NCBI GenBank assembly: GCA_021827645.1
Contig: JAKAVA010000028.1
Location: 1-63,634 of the forward strand
From: Planctomycetota bacterium
GTDB lineage: Bacteria; Planctomycetota; Phycisphaerae; WQYP01
Reading direction: 5' to 3'
Length of the DNA: 63,634 bases
The notes under the pieces are model-generated. The model was not told where the DNA came from, did no database searches, and saw only the letters and a list, made by a program, of their open reading frames with translations. A program made the translations under genes and the position numbers. Below are positions 40,865-49,897 of this stretch, piece by piece; position 1 is the first letter of the stretch; the number at the start of each line of letters is the position of its first letter.

Positions 40865-41281
40865 ATGAGTATCCAAGAGATCATCGAATTGTCCAACTCA
40901 CACATCGTAAAGGGAAACCTCCGCCATGTGGTGGATCCCGTGCGAGGCGCCGGTGACACCACCGTCATCGAATCGGTATTCGAGAGCGGCGGCCATTTTC
41001 CTCCGCATTCGCATGAGCAGGACCAGACGCTGATTGTTCTCGGTGGAGAGGGAATTTTGTTTATCGGTGAAGAGCCACATACGATCAACCCGGATACGGT
41101 TATCCGCATTCCGGCCGGGACGCCGCACTGCCTTTACAACACCGGCTTGACGAAACTGCGGACCTTGAATATCTACGCCACCAGCGAACCGACGCTGACC
41201 TTTGTGGACGGCCTGTTTCCCGAATCCCGTCCGTTACCCGATGAGGTTGATCAGTTGGAGGAATTGGCAGCCGTGGCGTAA
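40865..41281 (+). CDS. Single-domain cupin protein
   Basis: 138 residues forming one cupin (beta-barrel) domain. Motif 1 is GGHFPPHSHEQDQTL (metal-binding His pair at about 47 and 49), motif 2 is RIPAGTPHCLYN (His at about 86). The rest fits the Cupin_2 family, which covers small sensors, isomerases and regulators. The substrate cannot be told. Single gene between two hydrophobic-protein genes, with its own terminator downstream. Confidence 0.82.
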   Translation: MSIQEIIELSNSHIVKGNLRHVVDPVRGAGDTTVIESVFESGGHFPPHSHEQDQTLIVLGGEGILFIGEEPHTINPDTVIRIPAGTPHCLYNTGLTKLRTLNIYATSEPTLTFVDGLFPESRPLPDEVDQLEELAAVA

Positions 41282-41356
41282 GGATGTATCTGCTGGCCAC
41301 GAGGGAAGGCGGGAGGAGGTGGAAGCCGTCTGCTGCGTCCACGATTGACCATACTG

Positions 41357-41388
41357 AAACCGGGCAGTTAAGAACTCCCGGTTTTTTT
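41357..41388 (+). terminator. Terminator after the cupin gene
   Basis: AACCGGG and CCCGGTT form a perfect 7-bp stem with a 12-base loop, followed by a run of seven T. It lies about 75 bases past the cupin stop. Confidence 0.8.
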
Positions 41389-41504
41389 CATTTCTGCGTT
41401 CTGGTCCCTGCGTAAAAGCCTGAGCAAGGCGCTCTTGTGTGAATGAAGTAAAATGTTGCGGCCGGGTTATTGGAAAATAGACCGGTTCCCGGGAGATTTA
41501 GTCG

Positions 41505-42896
41505 ATGAATGAGTTACCGGTTCGCACACGCAGGCGATTTTTTCCGTCATGGTCCGACCTGATGCTCGGGCTGAGAATTCTTCGAGCCCGCATCCGCGCC
41601 GATCGGACAACCCAGCAGGCTGCGGCGATGACGTATAACACGCTGTTCAGTCTGCTGCCGGTGCTGGTGTTGGCGCTCGTGATTCTGTCGCTGGTGTTAT
41701 CCAGCAAACAGATTGCCGGTACGGAACACAGCCTGATCGGCAAACTGGGTCTTTCGGCGGTGCATAATCGAGGTACTGCCGGCGGCAAATCGAGTCTGTT
41801 TGTGGATACGATCATCAAGCAGATTGACAAGATGCGAAATGTTCTCCGCAATCCGGGGACGGGGGTCGTCGGATTTGCAACGCTTCTCTGGGGCGCCATC
41901 AGCCTGATGAACGTCATCGAGGCGGCGTTTGACCATATCTACCGGGTGCGAAACCGGCGAAGCTGGGGCCGGCGTGTGACGCTTTACTGGTGTGTGCTTT
42001 CGCTGGGGCCGCTGGGAGTGGTCGGATCGCTGTTTATTACGGCCAAACTGGTTTCCATTGCGGCCGGGGTGCCGAGGCTGGCGATACTCATCGGGCCGGC
42101 GAATTTTCTGGTGGGGTATCTGCCGGATTTCATCATCATATTTATTTTTTACAAATTAATTCCTAACACTCATGTCGCCTGGAAGTCGGCAGCGGTCGGC
42201 GCACTGGCGGCCACCCTGTTGTGGGAACTGGGCAAGATCGGCTTCGGCTTTTACGTGGCCTACGCCGCGGGATACGGCAAATGGTACGGCAATCTGGGCC
42301 TGATTCCGCTGTTCATGCTCTGGGTTTATCTCACCTGGACGTTTCTGCTCATCGGACTGGAAGTGGCATTTATCCACCAACATTTCCCGCTTCTCAAGCG
42401 TCGGTACGGCCGCCGGTCTGATGCAAGCGATCTTTATCTGGCCGACCCGCGCTGGGTGCTGCCGCTCTCGGCACTTCTCGTGACGCAATTTCGCAAGGGG
42501 AGCGGGGTGACGCTGGATGGCGCGTCGGAAGAGCTCGCCCTGCCGCTGGACACCACGGCACGGCTGTTGAATCTTCTCAGCGAGAGCAAGCTCGTGCATG
42601 AGGTTGGCGATAATCCGCCGATGTATGTGCTGGCAAAAGCGCCGGAGAATGTCACGATTTCAGAGCTGCTTTCCGTGGCGCATCATTGTATCCAAAGCCC
42701 CGCCGATCAACGTGTCTCGGCGGCCGGTCTGCTCGGCGGCATGACGGATCTGCCAGTCATACGCGAGCTCCACGAGATGGAATCAAAATGGGCCCAGGCG
42801 CATACCCTTGCGGACATCGCCCCGGCAACTGTACCGTCTGTTGCCGCCCCACCGGCGAGAGAAACAGACACCACCGCGCCGGGCGTGCCTGCATGA
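41505..42896 (+). CDS. YihY/BrkB family membrane protein
   Basis: 463 residues. Six membrane helices in the first 290 residues with the YihY family block TQQAAAMTYNTLFSLLPVLVLAL (about 35-57), GVVGFATLLWGAISLMNVIEAAFDHIYRV (about 125-153) and YGKWYGNLGLIPLFMLWVYLTWTFLLIGLEVAF (about 258-290). The cytoplasmic C-terminal 170 residues contain a winged-helix-like part (GASEELALPLDTTARLLNLLSESKLV). The family was once called RNase BN by mistake; the true role is unknown, possibly in the envelope. Stop overlaps the anmK start (ATGA). Confidence 0.85.
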   Translation: MNELPVRTRRRFFPSWSDLMLGLRILRARIRADRTTQQAAAMTYNTLFSLLPVLVLALVILSLVLSSKQIAGTEHSLIGKLGLSAVHNRGTAGGKSSLFVDTIIKQIDKMRNVLRNPGTGVVGFATLLWGAISLMNVIEAAFDHIYRVRNRRSWGRRVTLYWCVLSLGPLGVVGSLFITAKLVSIAAGVPRLAILIGPANFLVGYLPDFIIIFIFYKLIPNTHVAWKSAAVGALAATLLWELGKIGFGFYVAYAAGYGKWYGNLGLIPLFMLWVYLTWTFLLIGLEVAFIHQHFPLLKRRYGRRSDASDLYLADPRWVLPLSALLVTQFRKGSGVTLDGASEELALPLDTTARLLNLLSESKLVHEVGDNPPMYVLAKAPENVTISELLSVAHHCIQSPADQRVSAAGLLGGMTDLPVIRELHEMESKWAQAHTLADIAPATVPSVAAPPARETDTTAPGVPA

Positions 42897-44080
42897 GAAG
42901 CAAAACACCACCGGATTTGATCATCGGTCTCATGAGCGGCACGAGCGTAGACGCCATCGACGCGGCCCTAGTCGAAATCGGCAGTCCGATTGACGTGTCC
43001 AGCGTCAGAATCCTGGCGCATCATCGGCACCCATGGCCCGGAAAACTCAGGCAGGAAATTCTGTCCGTCATGGCACCGGCCCCATGCTCTGCAGACCGAA
43101 TCGCTCTGCTGGATATGCGCGTCGCCCGGGAGTTTGCATCGGCGGCGGAGAATCTGCTGCAGAACAGCGGGTACCGCGCCCGGCAGATCACCGCCATCGG
43201 AAGCCACGGCCAGACGATTGCCCACGTGCCTCCACTCGGCAGACGCATCGGCTCCACGCTGCAGATCGGCGATGTCTCGGTCATTGCCGCGCTGACGGGT
43301 ATTGCCACCGTCGGCGACTTTCGCCCCGCCGACATGGCCTTCGGTGGGCAGGGGGCACCGCTCGTACCGGCAGTCGATGCTCTGCTGTTTGCAGATCCGG
43401 AGCGCACGCGCTGCGTGCATAACATCGGCGGCATATCCAATCTGACCTGGCTCCCGGCGAAAAGTCGGCGCCGGCAACTGCCACCCATGGCCTTTGATAC
43501 CGGACCGGGCAATTGTCTGATGGATTCGCTGGCGCAGCGGTTATTTCAGATTCCGTGTGATCTCGGCGGCCGCATAGCCTCCACCGGCAGGATTGATGAA
43601 CCTCTTCTTGCACGACTGATGCAGAACCGATACTTTCAGAAGCAGCCGCCCAAATCAACCGGTCGGGAAATGTTTGGCGCCGCCTTGGCGGATCAATTGC
43701 TCGCCCGAGCAGACAGACCTTCGTCCATCGACCTGCTGGCGACGGCAACGGAATTTACCGCCCGCACCATTGCCGACGCCTATCGAAAACTGCTTCCCAC
43801 TGTGCCGGATGAAATCATTTTCTGCGGCGGTGGAGTGGAGAATAAATTTCTCATGGCACGCATCAGCCATCACCTCAATATGTTTGCCCGGCCGGAGTTG
43901 CGGACAATGGAGTCCTTCGGCATTACGAATGCGGCCCGCGAGGCAATGTGCTTTGCGGTACTGGCGGCGATGACGCTGCGGGGCATGGCCGGGAATCTGC
44001 CGAGCTGCACCGGCGCATCACAGGCAGCCATACTGGGTGTGATCAGTGATCCACGCCGCCGGAACGGAAGTCGCGGTTAA
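42893..44080 (+). CDS. anmK: Anhydro-N-acetylmuramic acid kinase
   Basis: 395 residues from the ATG at 42893, which overlaps the yihY-like stop by four bases; the frame is open upstream but that part lies inside yihY. AnmK phosphorylates and opens 1,6-anhydro-MurNAc in cell-wall recycling. Landmarks: GLMSGTSVDAIDAAL (nucleotide-binding, about 10-24), GSHGQTIAHVP (about 103), DFRPADMAFGGQGAPLVPAVD, NIGGISNLTWLP, FDTGPGNCLMD, and IIFCGGGVENKFLM. All expected blocks are present and length is normal. No murQ is nearby. Confidence 0.94.
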   Translation: MRSKTPPDLIIGLMSGTSVDAIDAALVEIGSPIDVSSVRILAHHRHPWPGKLRQEILSVMAPAPCSADRIALLDMRVAREFASAAENLLQNSGYRARQITAIGSHGQTIAHVPPLGRRIGSTLQIGDVSVIAALTGIATVGDFRPADMAFGGQGAPLVPAVDALLFADPERTRCVHNIGGISNLTWLPAKSRRRQLPPMAFDTGPGNCLMDSLAQRLFQIPCDLGGRIASTGRIDEPLLARLMQNRYFQKQPPKSTGREMFGAALADQLLARADRPSSIDLLATATEFTARTIADAYRKLLPTVPDEIIFCGGGVENKFLMARISHHLNMFARPELRTMESFGITNAAREAMCFAVLAAMTLRGMAGNLPSCTGASQAAILGVISDPRRRNGSRG

Positions 44081-44128
44081 TATATGTTTCGAAGTCCGGG
44101 GGGGGAGTCGCGGAAGCCCCGAGATTCC

Positions 44129-44548
44129 CTAATCATCCGCGAGCGCACGCCAGAGAGCCGCCATCAGCGACAGCAGAGTGGCCATGGTCAGCAGCATCCA
44201 ATCGCCGAAGGTCAGGTGCCAGCCGAAAAGATGTCGAACGATGGTCTGTTCGATCCACGTCACCAGCCAGATCGGCACCCAACAGCCAAGGACCAGGAAT
44301 ATCCAGAGGAAGAGCCCGGTAAAGCCGCATTCCGAGACGGCATTATCTCCCATCTCCCAACCGGCCGCGCCGCCAAAAATCGCCCCAAGCACCGGCTCGA
44401 TGAGCATGAGCGGGCCGGACGCGAATATTCGGGCAATGAGATAGACAATCACCCAGCCGGCGGCGATCCAGAGTGATTTTCTTCCGACATAGATAAGCGT
44501 ACGCCGGAGATATTCGGCTGCACCGTGAGATTGTGTCAGCGGCATCAT
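44129..44548 (-). CDS. Small integral membrane protein of unknown function
   Basis: 139 residues from the ATG at 44546-44548, with AGGAG five bases upstream; the frame is open further but without a binding site. Four hydrophobic stretches (SLWIAAGWVIVYLIARIFASG, PVLGAIFGGAAGW, GLFLWIFLVLGCWVPIWLVTWI, DWMLLTMATLLSLMAALW). No family is recognised. It is convergent with anmK and on the same strand as the phosphatase gene. Confidence 0.6.
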   Translation of the reverse strand: MMPLTQSHGAAEYLRRTLIYVGRKSLWIAAGWVIVYLIARIFASGPLMLIEPVLGAIFGGAAGWEMGDNAVSECGFTGLFLWIFLVLGCWVPIWLVTWIEQTIVRHLFGWHLTFGDWMLLTMATLLSLMAALWRALADD

Positions 44549-44692
44549 TTCAGCTCCTTCATCGGCTACACCTCTCCGCCATCCAGGCACTGATATGTAC
44601 AACAGGACACCCAAGTGGGCGCATGGCGAGTTGAATTTTTGGACGGCAGCGCGGGTGCCGATAACGGGGATGGCCGAAGGCGATTTGCGGCA

Positions 44693-45241
44693 TTAAAAAC
44701 GGGCGATTTTACGCATAAAACCGGGTTGATAGAGGCCTTCGAGTTCAGCATGGGCGGCACCGCCCCCCCACCGTATTCGAACCCGCGCAATAGCGCACTT
44801 CTTCATCAATACGGCTTGGCCAGATGCAAAGCACAACTCCGAGAGCCAGCCTCCCAAGATGGGTTCATGGCCGACGGCCGCAGCGCACGGCGGGAGATTT
44901 TTGTGGCGTCTGAGGAGATCGATCCAATCAGATGCAGGCCCACCACTGGCAAGCAATGGCGTTATTTCCGGTTCCTGTTCAAGTCGAAGGGCGGAGGCGA
45001 GCAACTCCGCCGTCTCTCGGGCCCGCAACAGGGGTGAGGTGAAGATCGCTCCAATATCGGGCGCGGTGCGTGCCAAGACCGAAAAGATGTCGCGAGCATC
45101 GTGGCGACCGGATTTGGTGAGGGGCCGCGCCGCATCGTCACCGTCTACGGCGGGATGCGCCTCCGCATGACGAATGAAGAAACAGAGTATCTCGCCGGGC
45201 TGATGCGGTGGCTGTTTTTCACGCGGATAGGGAGTTTCCAT
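44693..45241 (-). CDS. SixA-like histidine phosphatase
   Basis: 182 residues from the ATG at 45239-45241. The histidine phosphatase signature is visible: FFIRHAEAHP (RH at about 23), the family LTKSGRHDA, TSPLLRARETAELLA, and VGHEPILGGWL with the second catalytic His at about 126. This is the SixA-type branch, small and lacking the large insertion of phosphoglycerate mutases. SixA removes phosphate from phosphohistidine proteins. The target cannot be told; no two-component or PTS gene is adjacent. Confidence 0.82.
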   Translation of the reverse strand: METPYPREKQPPHQPGEILCFFIRHAEAHPAVDGDDAARPLTKSGRHDARDIFSVLARTAPDIGAIFTSPLLRARETAELLASALRLEQEPEITPLLASGGPASDWIDLLRRHKNLPPCAAAVGHEPILGGWLSELCFASGQAVLMKKCAIARVRIRWGGGAAHAELEGLYQPGFMRKIARF

Positions 45242-45383
45242 TTTGTACCATTTCCCTTCGCTGCAGGTGCATGCAGGATTATGACCCATTTCGGCAATCG
45301 ACCGTCGAAATCCGAGCGAGGCTTCGCCTTCAGGGCATCATCGTATCATACACGGGCAGCCGCCTTCGGCGCCCGCGCCCAGA

Positions 45384-46136
45384 TCAGCGTGCGCCCCGAT
45401 GCACGTAAATGGTTTCACCGCTGCTGTAGGCCAGTCCGCCGTCCAAGGCCGCATCGATGGCCCGAGCGACATCATCGGGGGATAATATCTGCGCGGCGGG
45501 AATTTTGTCGGCGTACGGCAAACTGCGCAGCATGCTGGTTTCAGTGGCCGCCGGTGCGATGCAGAAGGCTTTGAGTCCGATGGGCTGTCCTTCTCGGGCA
45601 ACGACTTTAGCAAGCATATTGAGACCGATTTTGGATACAGCGTAGGCCCCGAGGCCGGGAAACGGATCGCGAGCGGCTTCGCTGGATATTAACACGATGG
45701 CTGCACCGGTAAATTCCTTGCGGCTGTCAGCGTCCTTATGCTGGGCATCGAATAGAGGCCAGGCGCTGTGGACGATGTACATGGCGCTGGATAAATTTCG
45801 GTCCACAATATCGCGCCAATCGCTCGGCGTGCTTTGCGCCAAGCTAAGGTGCGGGGCGTATCCGGCGGTGTGGATGATCACATCGAGACGGTCTTTCCAC
45901 TCAAATGCCCCCTGAACCGCCTGTGCCGCCTGCTCCGGGTCGGTAAGGTCGGCGGCAAATAATTTCAGTCGGTGTGCATCGCCAAGTTCCGCGCCGAAGC
46001 GTTCCAGCTTCTCCGCATCGCGTCCGAGAAGGACCAGCGAATACCCCTTATTCCAAAGAAGCCGGGCTGTGGCCGAGCCGATACCGCCTGCCCCGCCGGT
46101 GATCAATGCAACTTTTGCCAAGGTTAAGGTCTCCAT
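45384..46136 (-). CDS. SDR-family oxidoreductase
   Basis: 250 residues with a complete classical short-chain dehydrogenase layout: cofactor loop ITGGAGGIGSATA (about 9-21), the Arg of LLGRDAEKL suggesting NADP, HTAGYAP, NLSSAMY, VLISSEAA (catalytic Ser near 145), and the YAVSK catalytic Tyr-Lys (about 163-167). The final part is typical (CIAPAATETSMLRSLP). The substrate is unknown. Last recognisable housekeeping-type gene before the accessory island. Confidence 0.87.
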   Translation of the reverse strand: METLTLAKVALITGGAGGIGSATARLLWNKGYSLVLLGRDAEKLERFGAELGDAHRLKLFAADLTDPEQAAQAVQGAFEWKDRLDVIIHTAGYAPHLSLAQSTPSDWRDIVDRNLSSAMYIVHSAWPLFDAQHKDADSRKEFTGAAIVLISSEAARDPFPGLGAYAVSKIGLNMLAKVVAREGQPIGLKAFCIAPAATETSMLRSLPYADKIPAAQILSPDDVARAIDAALDGGLAYSSGETIYVHRGAR

Positions 46137-46266
46137 TCAAAGCACGGGGGATTATAGTACGGCAAGTTGCGACATGCGGGCGAGGCACGACGGTAAGTGC
46201 TTTTTGCACCGCAGGGGGCGCAAAGGAAATTGGGGGCGGGCGCCTCGCACACCGTTTGATTCCGCC

Positions 46267-46330
46267 TGCCCCGCGCGTTACAGTTCTCCACAGATACTGA
46301 AACGCTGGGGCTCGTATGGTTGCGATCAAT
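46267..46330 (+). repeat. RHS-associated 5' unit, copy A (diverged)
   Basis: Aligns by eye with copies B and C over CCCCG-CGCGTTA, then the TATGGTNGCNATCAAT end, which encodes the opening Met-Val-Ala-Ile-Asn. It is the most diverged of the three. Confidence 0.55.
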
Positions 46331-46884
46331 GTTATCCTGTTGCCTGGATGCACCGGTAAGGAGTGCGGTGGCGATAACGAGATTTCTACGGACAGTCGCG
46401 TCCACCACCGCAATGCCGAAAACCGAGCACCGGTAACCCGCAACCATCGCAGCGCCCCAATCCTCGGCCGGTGGATGGAGCAGGACCCGGCCTAATATAT
46501 TAACGGTGCCAACAGTTACCAATTTGTCGATTCCTCGCCGGTGGGGAATGTGGATGCGGAGGGGCGCTGCAGCTGCCAGCAGAACGCGCTGAGTGCACCT
46601 AACGGCGCGCTGTCCAAAGCAAGGGGAGAGTTTTTGGCCGATGTCAGCGGTGATGGGATACGGGTACACAGGTCGCGATCGACGATAACGCGGCGTTTGA
46701 CTCCGGATTCCGTGGCGAGCTGGGCGGTGGAGCGCCGGGGCTCGGAAATGCCTACGACGCGCTATCGGCGATTGAGAAGGCGCTCCATGCCGCCCATACG
46801 GGGGTAGGCCCGCTCTCGAAGCACATCGCTCAGATGGCCAGGGAGCTCTATGCCGCCCGCGTTGCGTCTGCGCTCAGAGCCTAG
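46316..46884 (+). pseudogene. Broken RHS core-and-tip gene
   Basis: From ATG 46316 the frame reads MVAIN, a degenerate stretch, then the RHS core landmark LGRWMEQDP. A TAA (46493-46495) replaces the expected Leu-Gly codons. Beyond it the frame continues YINGANSYQFVDSSPVGNVDAEG, the RHS core end. Near 46660 a frameshift is needed to follow the more protein-like continuation, which ends TAG at 46882 after KHIAQMARELYAARVASALRA. So at least one nonsense and one frameshift change. The tail past DAEG should be the variable tip; no toxin family is recognised. Confidence 0.7.
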
Positions 46885-47006
46885 GCGAAGGCCCTGGCAA
46901 ACTGTAAGTGCAAATACAGGGGTCGGGTATGATCTGCGATAATGGGTGATTAGCCCGGAAACGTTCCGTTGCCGCGGCCGTTCACACCGTTAGGGAGGAA
47001 AACGAA

Positions 47007-47897
47007 TTGGATAACATTTCATGCCTGATCATTGGAGAAGCAGCCACTTCCGTGGGTCACTACAGGGGCCTTCTCCTGTGGTCCATTTTCTGGGTCATTG
47101 CCTGCTCGGTCATAGTCGCGCTTATAGTGACTGTTGTTACACCATTACGCCTCGGTCTGTCGAGGGCAATAAAGGGGCACCCCCGCCCGTCGGCCTTTGT
47201 TCTGCCCATCTGTTTCTCACTATATTCCACTTACCTCTTGGCCATTTGGATATTTTCGTCGTCTAACGCCAAGCTTTCCATGCTCATAGACGGGCAGATA
47301 AGAGTCGTTTTTGGCTTGGTATTTTTCCCGCACGGCCAACTGAGCATTCATGCCATAATGGTCTTCGCCGCCTGGGCCGGCTTCCAGTTGGCTGCGATCC
47401 GGATAGCTTGGTGGCTTTCACCACGCCGTAAGAGACCGAGAACGCCAGCGCCGGCCAAAATCTCCCATTGGCCTCTGTCTCTCCGCCGCTACCGCCGGTT
47501 TTATTTCCTCCTGTTTTTCTCGGCGGCATTCGCGTCGGCCTTATTTTTGGCTGTGCGGCTGTATCCGGCACAGCGAAGGTTCGATCACGACATGGCAATA
47601 AACGAGGCCTCTCTGATACGGCTATCCAAGGCCCAAGGCGAGATCAACGCGCTCGTGGCGCGCCATAGCAGTGCCGGTGAGCTCCTCGCCGCCGGAAAAC
47701 GGGCGGAGAAACTCGCGGCGGCATCTGCTTCCATAGGCCGGCGACTCCAAGCTGCCAAGCAAGAGCGGGACCGGAGGTTGTCCCGGCTCGTGGACGCGAC
47801 TGTTTTGGTCCTCGCGATTTGCCTCCTGTTTTTTGCCCGGCGGATGCAGGGGTTGCTCTCAGGAGTCGTACGGGGAAAAAGAGGCGGCGTAGCGTAA
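47007..47897 (+). CDS. Membrane protein with coiled coil, RHS-cassette neighbour
   Basis: 296 residues; TTG start with GGAGG eight bases upstream. About five membrane helices (near 22-47, 63-87, 96-108, 112-137, 165-187), then a long Ala/Arg-rich helix with heptad character (about 190-258: EINALVARHSSAGELLAAGKRAEKL), and a last helix near 262-280. No family is recognised. It directly follows the broken RHS tip. Its position matches where immunity genes usually lie, but that role is only inference from context. Confidence 0.6.
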   Translation: MDNISCLIIGEAATSVGHYRGLLLWSIFWVIACSVIVALIVTVVTPLRLGLSRAIKGHPRPSAFVLPICFSLYSTYLLAIWIFSSSNAKLSMLIDGQIRVVFGLVFFPHGQLSIHAIMVFAAWAGFQLAAIRIAWWLSPRRKRPRTPAPAKISHWPLSLRRYRRFYFLLFFSAAFASALFLAVRLYPAQRRFDHDMAINEASLIRLSKAQGEINALVARHSSAGELLAAGKRAEKLAAASASIGRRLQAAKQERDRRLSRLVDATVLVLAICLLFFARRMQGLLSGVVRGKRGGVA

Positions 47898-48098
47898 AGC
47901 CTGGATTTTCCCATCGTTTTTTGGGAGCATGCCACCCTGGAGAGGAGCATGGCCGAGGCGGCGGTGCCATTGAGGGCATTTTTTCAACGGTGAGACCGAT
48001 GGTAGGCGTCAAACTCCGGCGAAGCCGCGGATTACCCGTGGTTAGGTAGCGGAACTGCATAGCGCGTGGATGCCTGCACGGTGTAGGCGCTCGCCTAT
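47898..48098. other. Spacer before RHS 5' unit B
   Basis: About 200 bases after the membrane protein gene and before the 5' unit copy B. No coding frame or RNA gene supported. Confidence 0.35.
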
Positions 48099-48272
48099 CG
48101 TTGGATTTTCATGAGCAGCTCGATGGATCGGCGCGGCAGGAAGTTTACCATACCGGAGCGGCAGGCCGATTTTGCGGCAGCCGCCCTTCGCGGCAGCTTG
48201 CCCGGATCGCCCCGGCGCGTTATGGTTCTGGCAGGGATTCCATTTTGAGGCCGTGTTATGGTCGCGATCAAT
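48099..48272 (+). repeat. RHS-associated 5' unit, copy B
   Basis: Shares with copy C two blocks: TTGGATTTTCA...GCAG.TCGATGGATC.GCGCGGCAG.AAGTTTACC, and CGGCGCGTTATG.TTCTGGC...GATTCCATTTTGAGGCCG.GTTATGGTCGC.ATCAAT. The middle differs by insertion. The end supplies GAGG and the ATG used by the next gene. Confidence 0.75.
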
Positions 48273-49022
48273 AAAGTATCAATGCCCACCCGGGGTGGGG
48301 GCCGCCGCCTAACGCAACCGCCGATGAATCATCCGTATCAGGGGATGACGCTGGATGTGGTGACGGGTGATGAGCGCTTACGAAATTACATCCCGACGCT
48401 GGGAAGATGGACGAGCCAGGACCCGCTGGGATATATTAACGGGGCGAAACCCTATCAACTTGTCAATTCCTCGCCGGTGGGGAATGTGGATGCGGAGGGG
48501 CTGGTGGGCGAAACCAACCACACCATGCGCTGGGCGTTGAAGTCGAAGCTTCCAGTAGGCACCGTCGTTGAAAGCACCACCATTATCAGCATATCACCGT
48601 TTATTCCGACCGGGCCCGGAAAGACTACCGAAAGCGGTTGGATTTACCGCAGCTACACAACCACTACACCGGGTGAGGTTGTAGACACGATCAGGGCGAT
48701 CGTGATGGAGCCAGGCTCCAAGTGCAACCAGGCCGTCCGCCCCCACCAGTTCACGGCGGCGACCCGCAGGATAGTCACCAATGACTCGGAGGCTATCGGT
48801 TGGATAGCGTCCGGCATACGCGCAGTTGGTACGGTTGTGGGTGGGATCACCGCCGCCACCGGCGCGGGCGCCGTGCCGGGAATAATAATCGCTGGCTCTA
48901 CCGCGCTTGTGGCTGGGGTTTTGGTCACTGCCGAGTCCTATCCCCCAACAGGCGTTAGCCTTAGCTACTATGGAACGGTCGTAAACCCCGATCAGATGAT
49001 CTCGGTTGAGCCGGAGGAGTAG
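48258..49022 (+). CDS. Short RHS core protein with hydrophobic glycine-rich tip
   Basis: 254 residues. The start lies at the end of repeat unit B with GAGG seven bases upstream. Residues 1-25 are variable. Residues 26-80 are the RHS core end: PYQGMTLDVVTGDERLRNY, TLGRWTSQDPLGYINGAKPYQL and SSPVGNVDAEG, after which polymorphic-toxin tips begin. The tip (about 82-254) has a polar part and then a glycine-rich hydrophobic segment (AVGTVVGGITAATGAGAVPGIIIAGSTALVAGVLV, in pieces from about 193), which resembles membrane-inserting segments. No N-terminal RHS barrel is present. Such fragments are usually displaced tips of a full rhs gene; here it keeps its own start. A toxin role is inference. Confidence 0.7.
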   Translation: MVAINKVSMPTRGGGRRLTQPPMNHPYQGMTLDVVTGDERLRNYIPTLGRWTSQDPLGYINGAKPYQLVNSSPVGNVDAEGLVGETNHTMRWALKSKLPVGTVVESTTIISISPFIPTGPGKTTESGWIYRSYTTTTPGEVVDTIRAIVMEPGSKCNQAVRPHQFTAATRRIVTNDSEAIGWIASGIRAVGTVVGGITAATGAGAVPGIIIAGSTALVAGVLVTAESYPPTGVSLSYYGTVVNPDQMISVEPEE

Positions 49023-49105
49023 CGGCTCCACCCCCGACATTCCCGGCCGGGCAAAAATGGCCGTTCGACCAGCCGCAATTGCCCGCCATATACAAGGAGA
49101 CCGAA

Positions 49106-49249
49106 ATGTTAACGCACTGCCAGAACCTTATGGGATTCGAGTGGGCCTTTTTCAGCCTGCTTGTTGCGGCAGAGGTGTGCTTCGCCATTCTGGCAGTCAA
49201 GGCGCGGCGACTGCGTAAATCAATCGAGCGGGCCCGGCAAAAAGGTTGA
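49106..49249 (+). CDS. 47-residue single-helix membrane protein
   Basis: A short frame not normally called. ATG with AAGGAG six bases upstream, an excellent binding site. The protein has one hydrophobic helix (FEWAFFSLLVAAEVCFAILAV) followed by a basic tail (KARRLRKSIERARQKG). It starts 84 bases after the RHS-tip gene. Its small size, topology and place suggest an immunity or companion protein to a membrane-active tip, but this is untested. Confidence 0.55.
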   Translation: MLTHCQNLMGFEWAFFSLLVAAEVCFAILAVKARRLRKSIERARQKG

Positions 49250-49277
49250 ACCGCTGCCAGCCCGCTGGCGGTTGGCG

Positions 49278-49559
49278 ATGAAAGGAGTGCATTGTTTGTC
49301 AAGCCTGTTTATAGCGTTTTTCTGCCTCGTCTGGTCGACCACAATAATCGCGGTTTGGGCGGGATTGGAGTTGCGGATGCTCGGGCGAGCGATCGAGAAC
49401 CTCCTCGCGGCGCGCAAGGAAGAGGGGGTGCCCCTACCGGGGGCCGGCTGTGATCGCCGTTCCATCGATCCCGCTGGCGTTGCGAGCAGGCTCGACAACA
49501 TCGAGAAGCGACTCGAACAGGTGGAAAAGCCCGCTGAGGGGCTTGGAATTGGGACGTGA
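49278..49559 (+). CDS. Small membrane protein with C-terminal coiled coil
   Basis: 93 residues from the ATG at 49278; a GTG three codons later is an alternative. One membrane helix (SSLFIAFFCLVWSTTIIAVWAGL), then a helical segment (LRMLGRAIENLLAARKEEG) and a likely coiled coil (VASRLDNIEKRLEQVEKPAE). It follows the 47-residue protein after 28 bases and has the same topology, as if the pair arose together. No known family. Confidence 0.5.
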   Translation: MKGVHCLSSLFIAFFCLVWSTTIIAVWAGLELRMLGRAIENLLAARKEEGVPLPGAGCDRRSIDPAGVASRLDNIEKRLEQVEKPAEGLGIGT

Positions 49560-49635
49560 CAGGCACCGGTTGGTGGTGGCGCCCGGCGAAGTGCATCCGG
49601 CGGGCATTTTCACATCGTGCAGGTTCCGATCCGTC

Positions 49636-49837
49636 GATTGGATTTTCAGGGGCAGATCGATGGATCAGCGCGGCAGAAAGTTTACCTTACCGGCGCGATG
49701 GGCCTATTGGTTGCCGACCGTGCGGTAAGCACGCATCACGGGAAATCGCGCATCACGTCAGCTTTCCCGGGTCGCCACGGCGCGTTATGATTCTGGCGAA
49801 GATTCCATTTTGAGGCCGGGTTATGGTCGCAATCAAT
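49636..49837 (+). repeat. RHS-associated 5' unit, copy C
   Basis: Second well-preserved copy (see B). It ends in the ATG-GTC-GCA-ATC-AAT start, but the frame that follows closes after 21 codons; the next real gene is the PIN toxin. No RHS core remains in this cassette. Confidence 0.75.
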
Positions 49838-49897
49838 GAAAAATCAAGTCAAGATCGAGAGGCGGAAGTTTGCGATGCGGGGCGTTAAGGGCGACTG

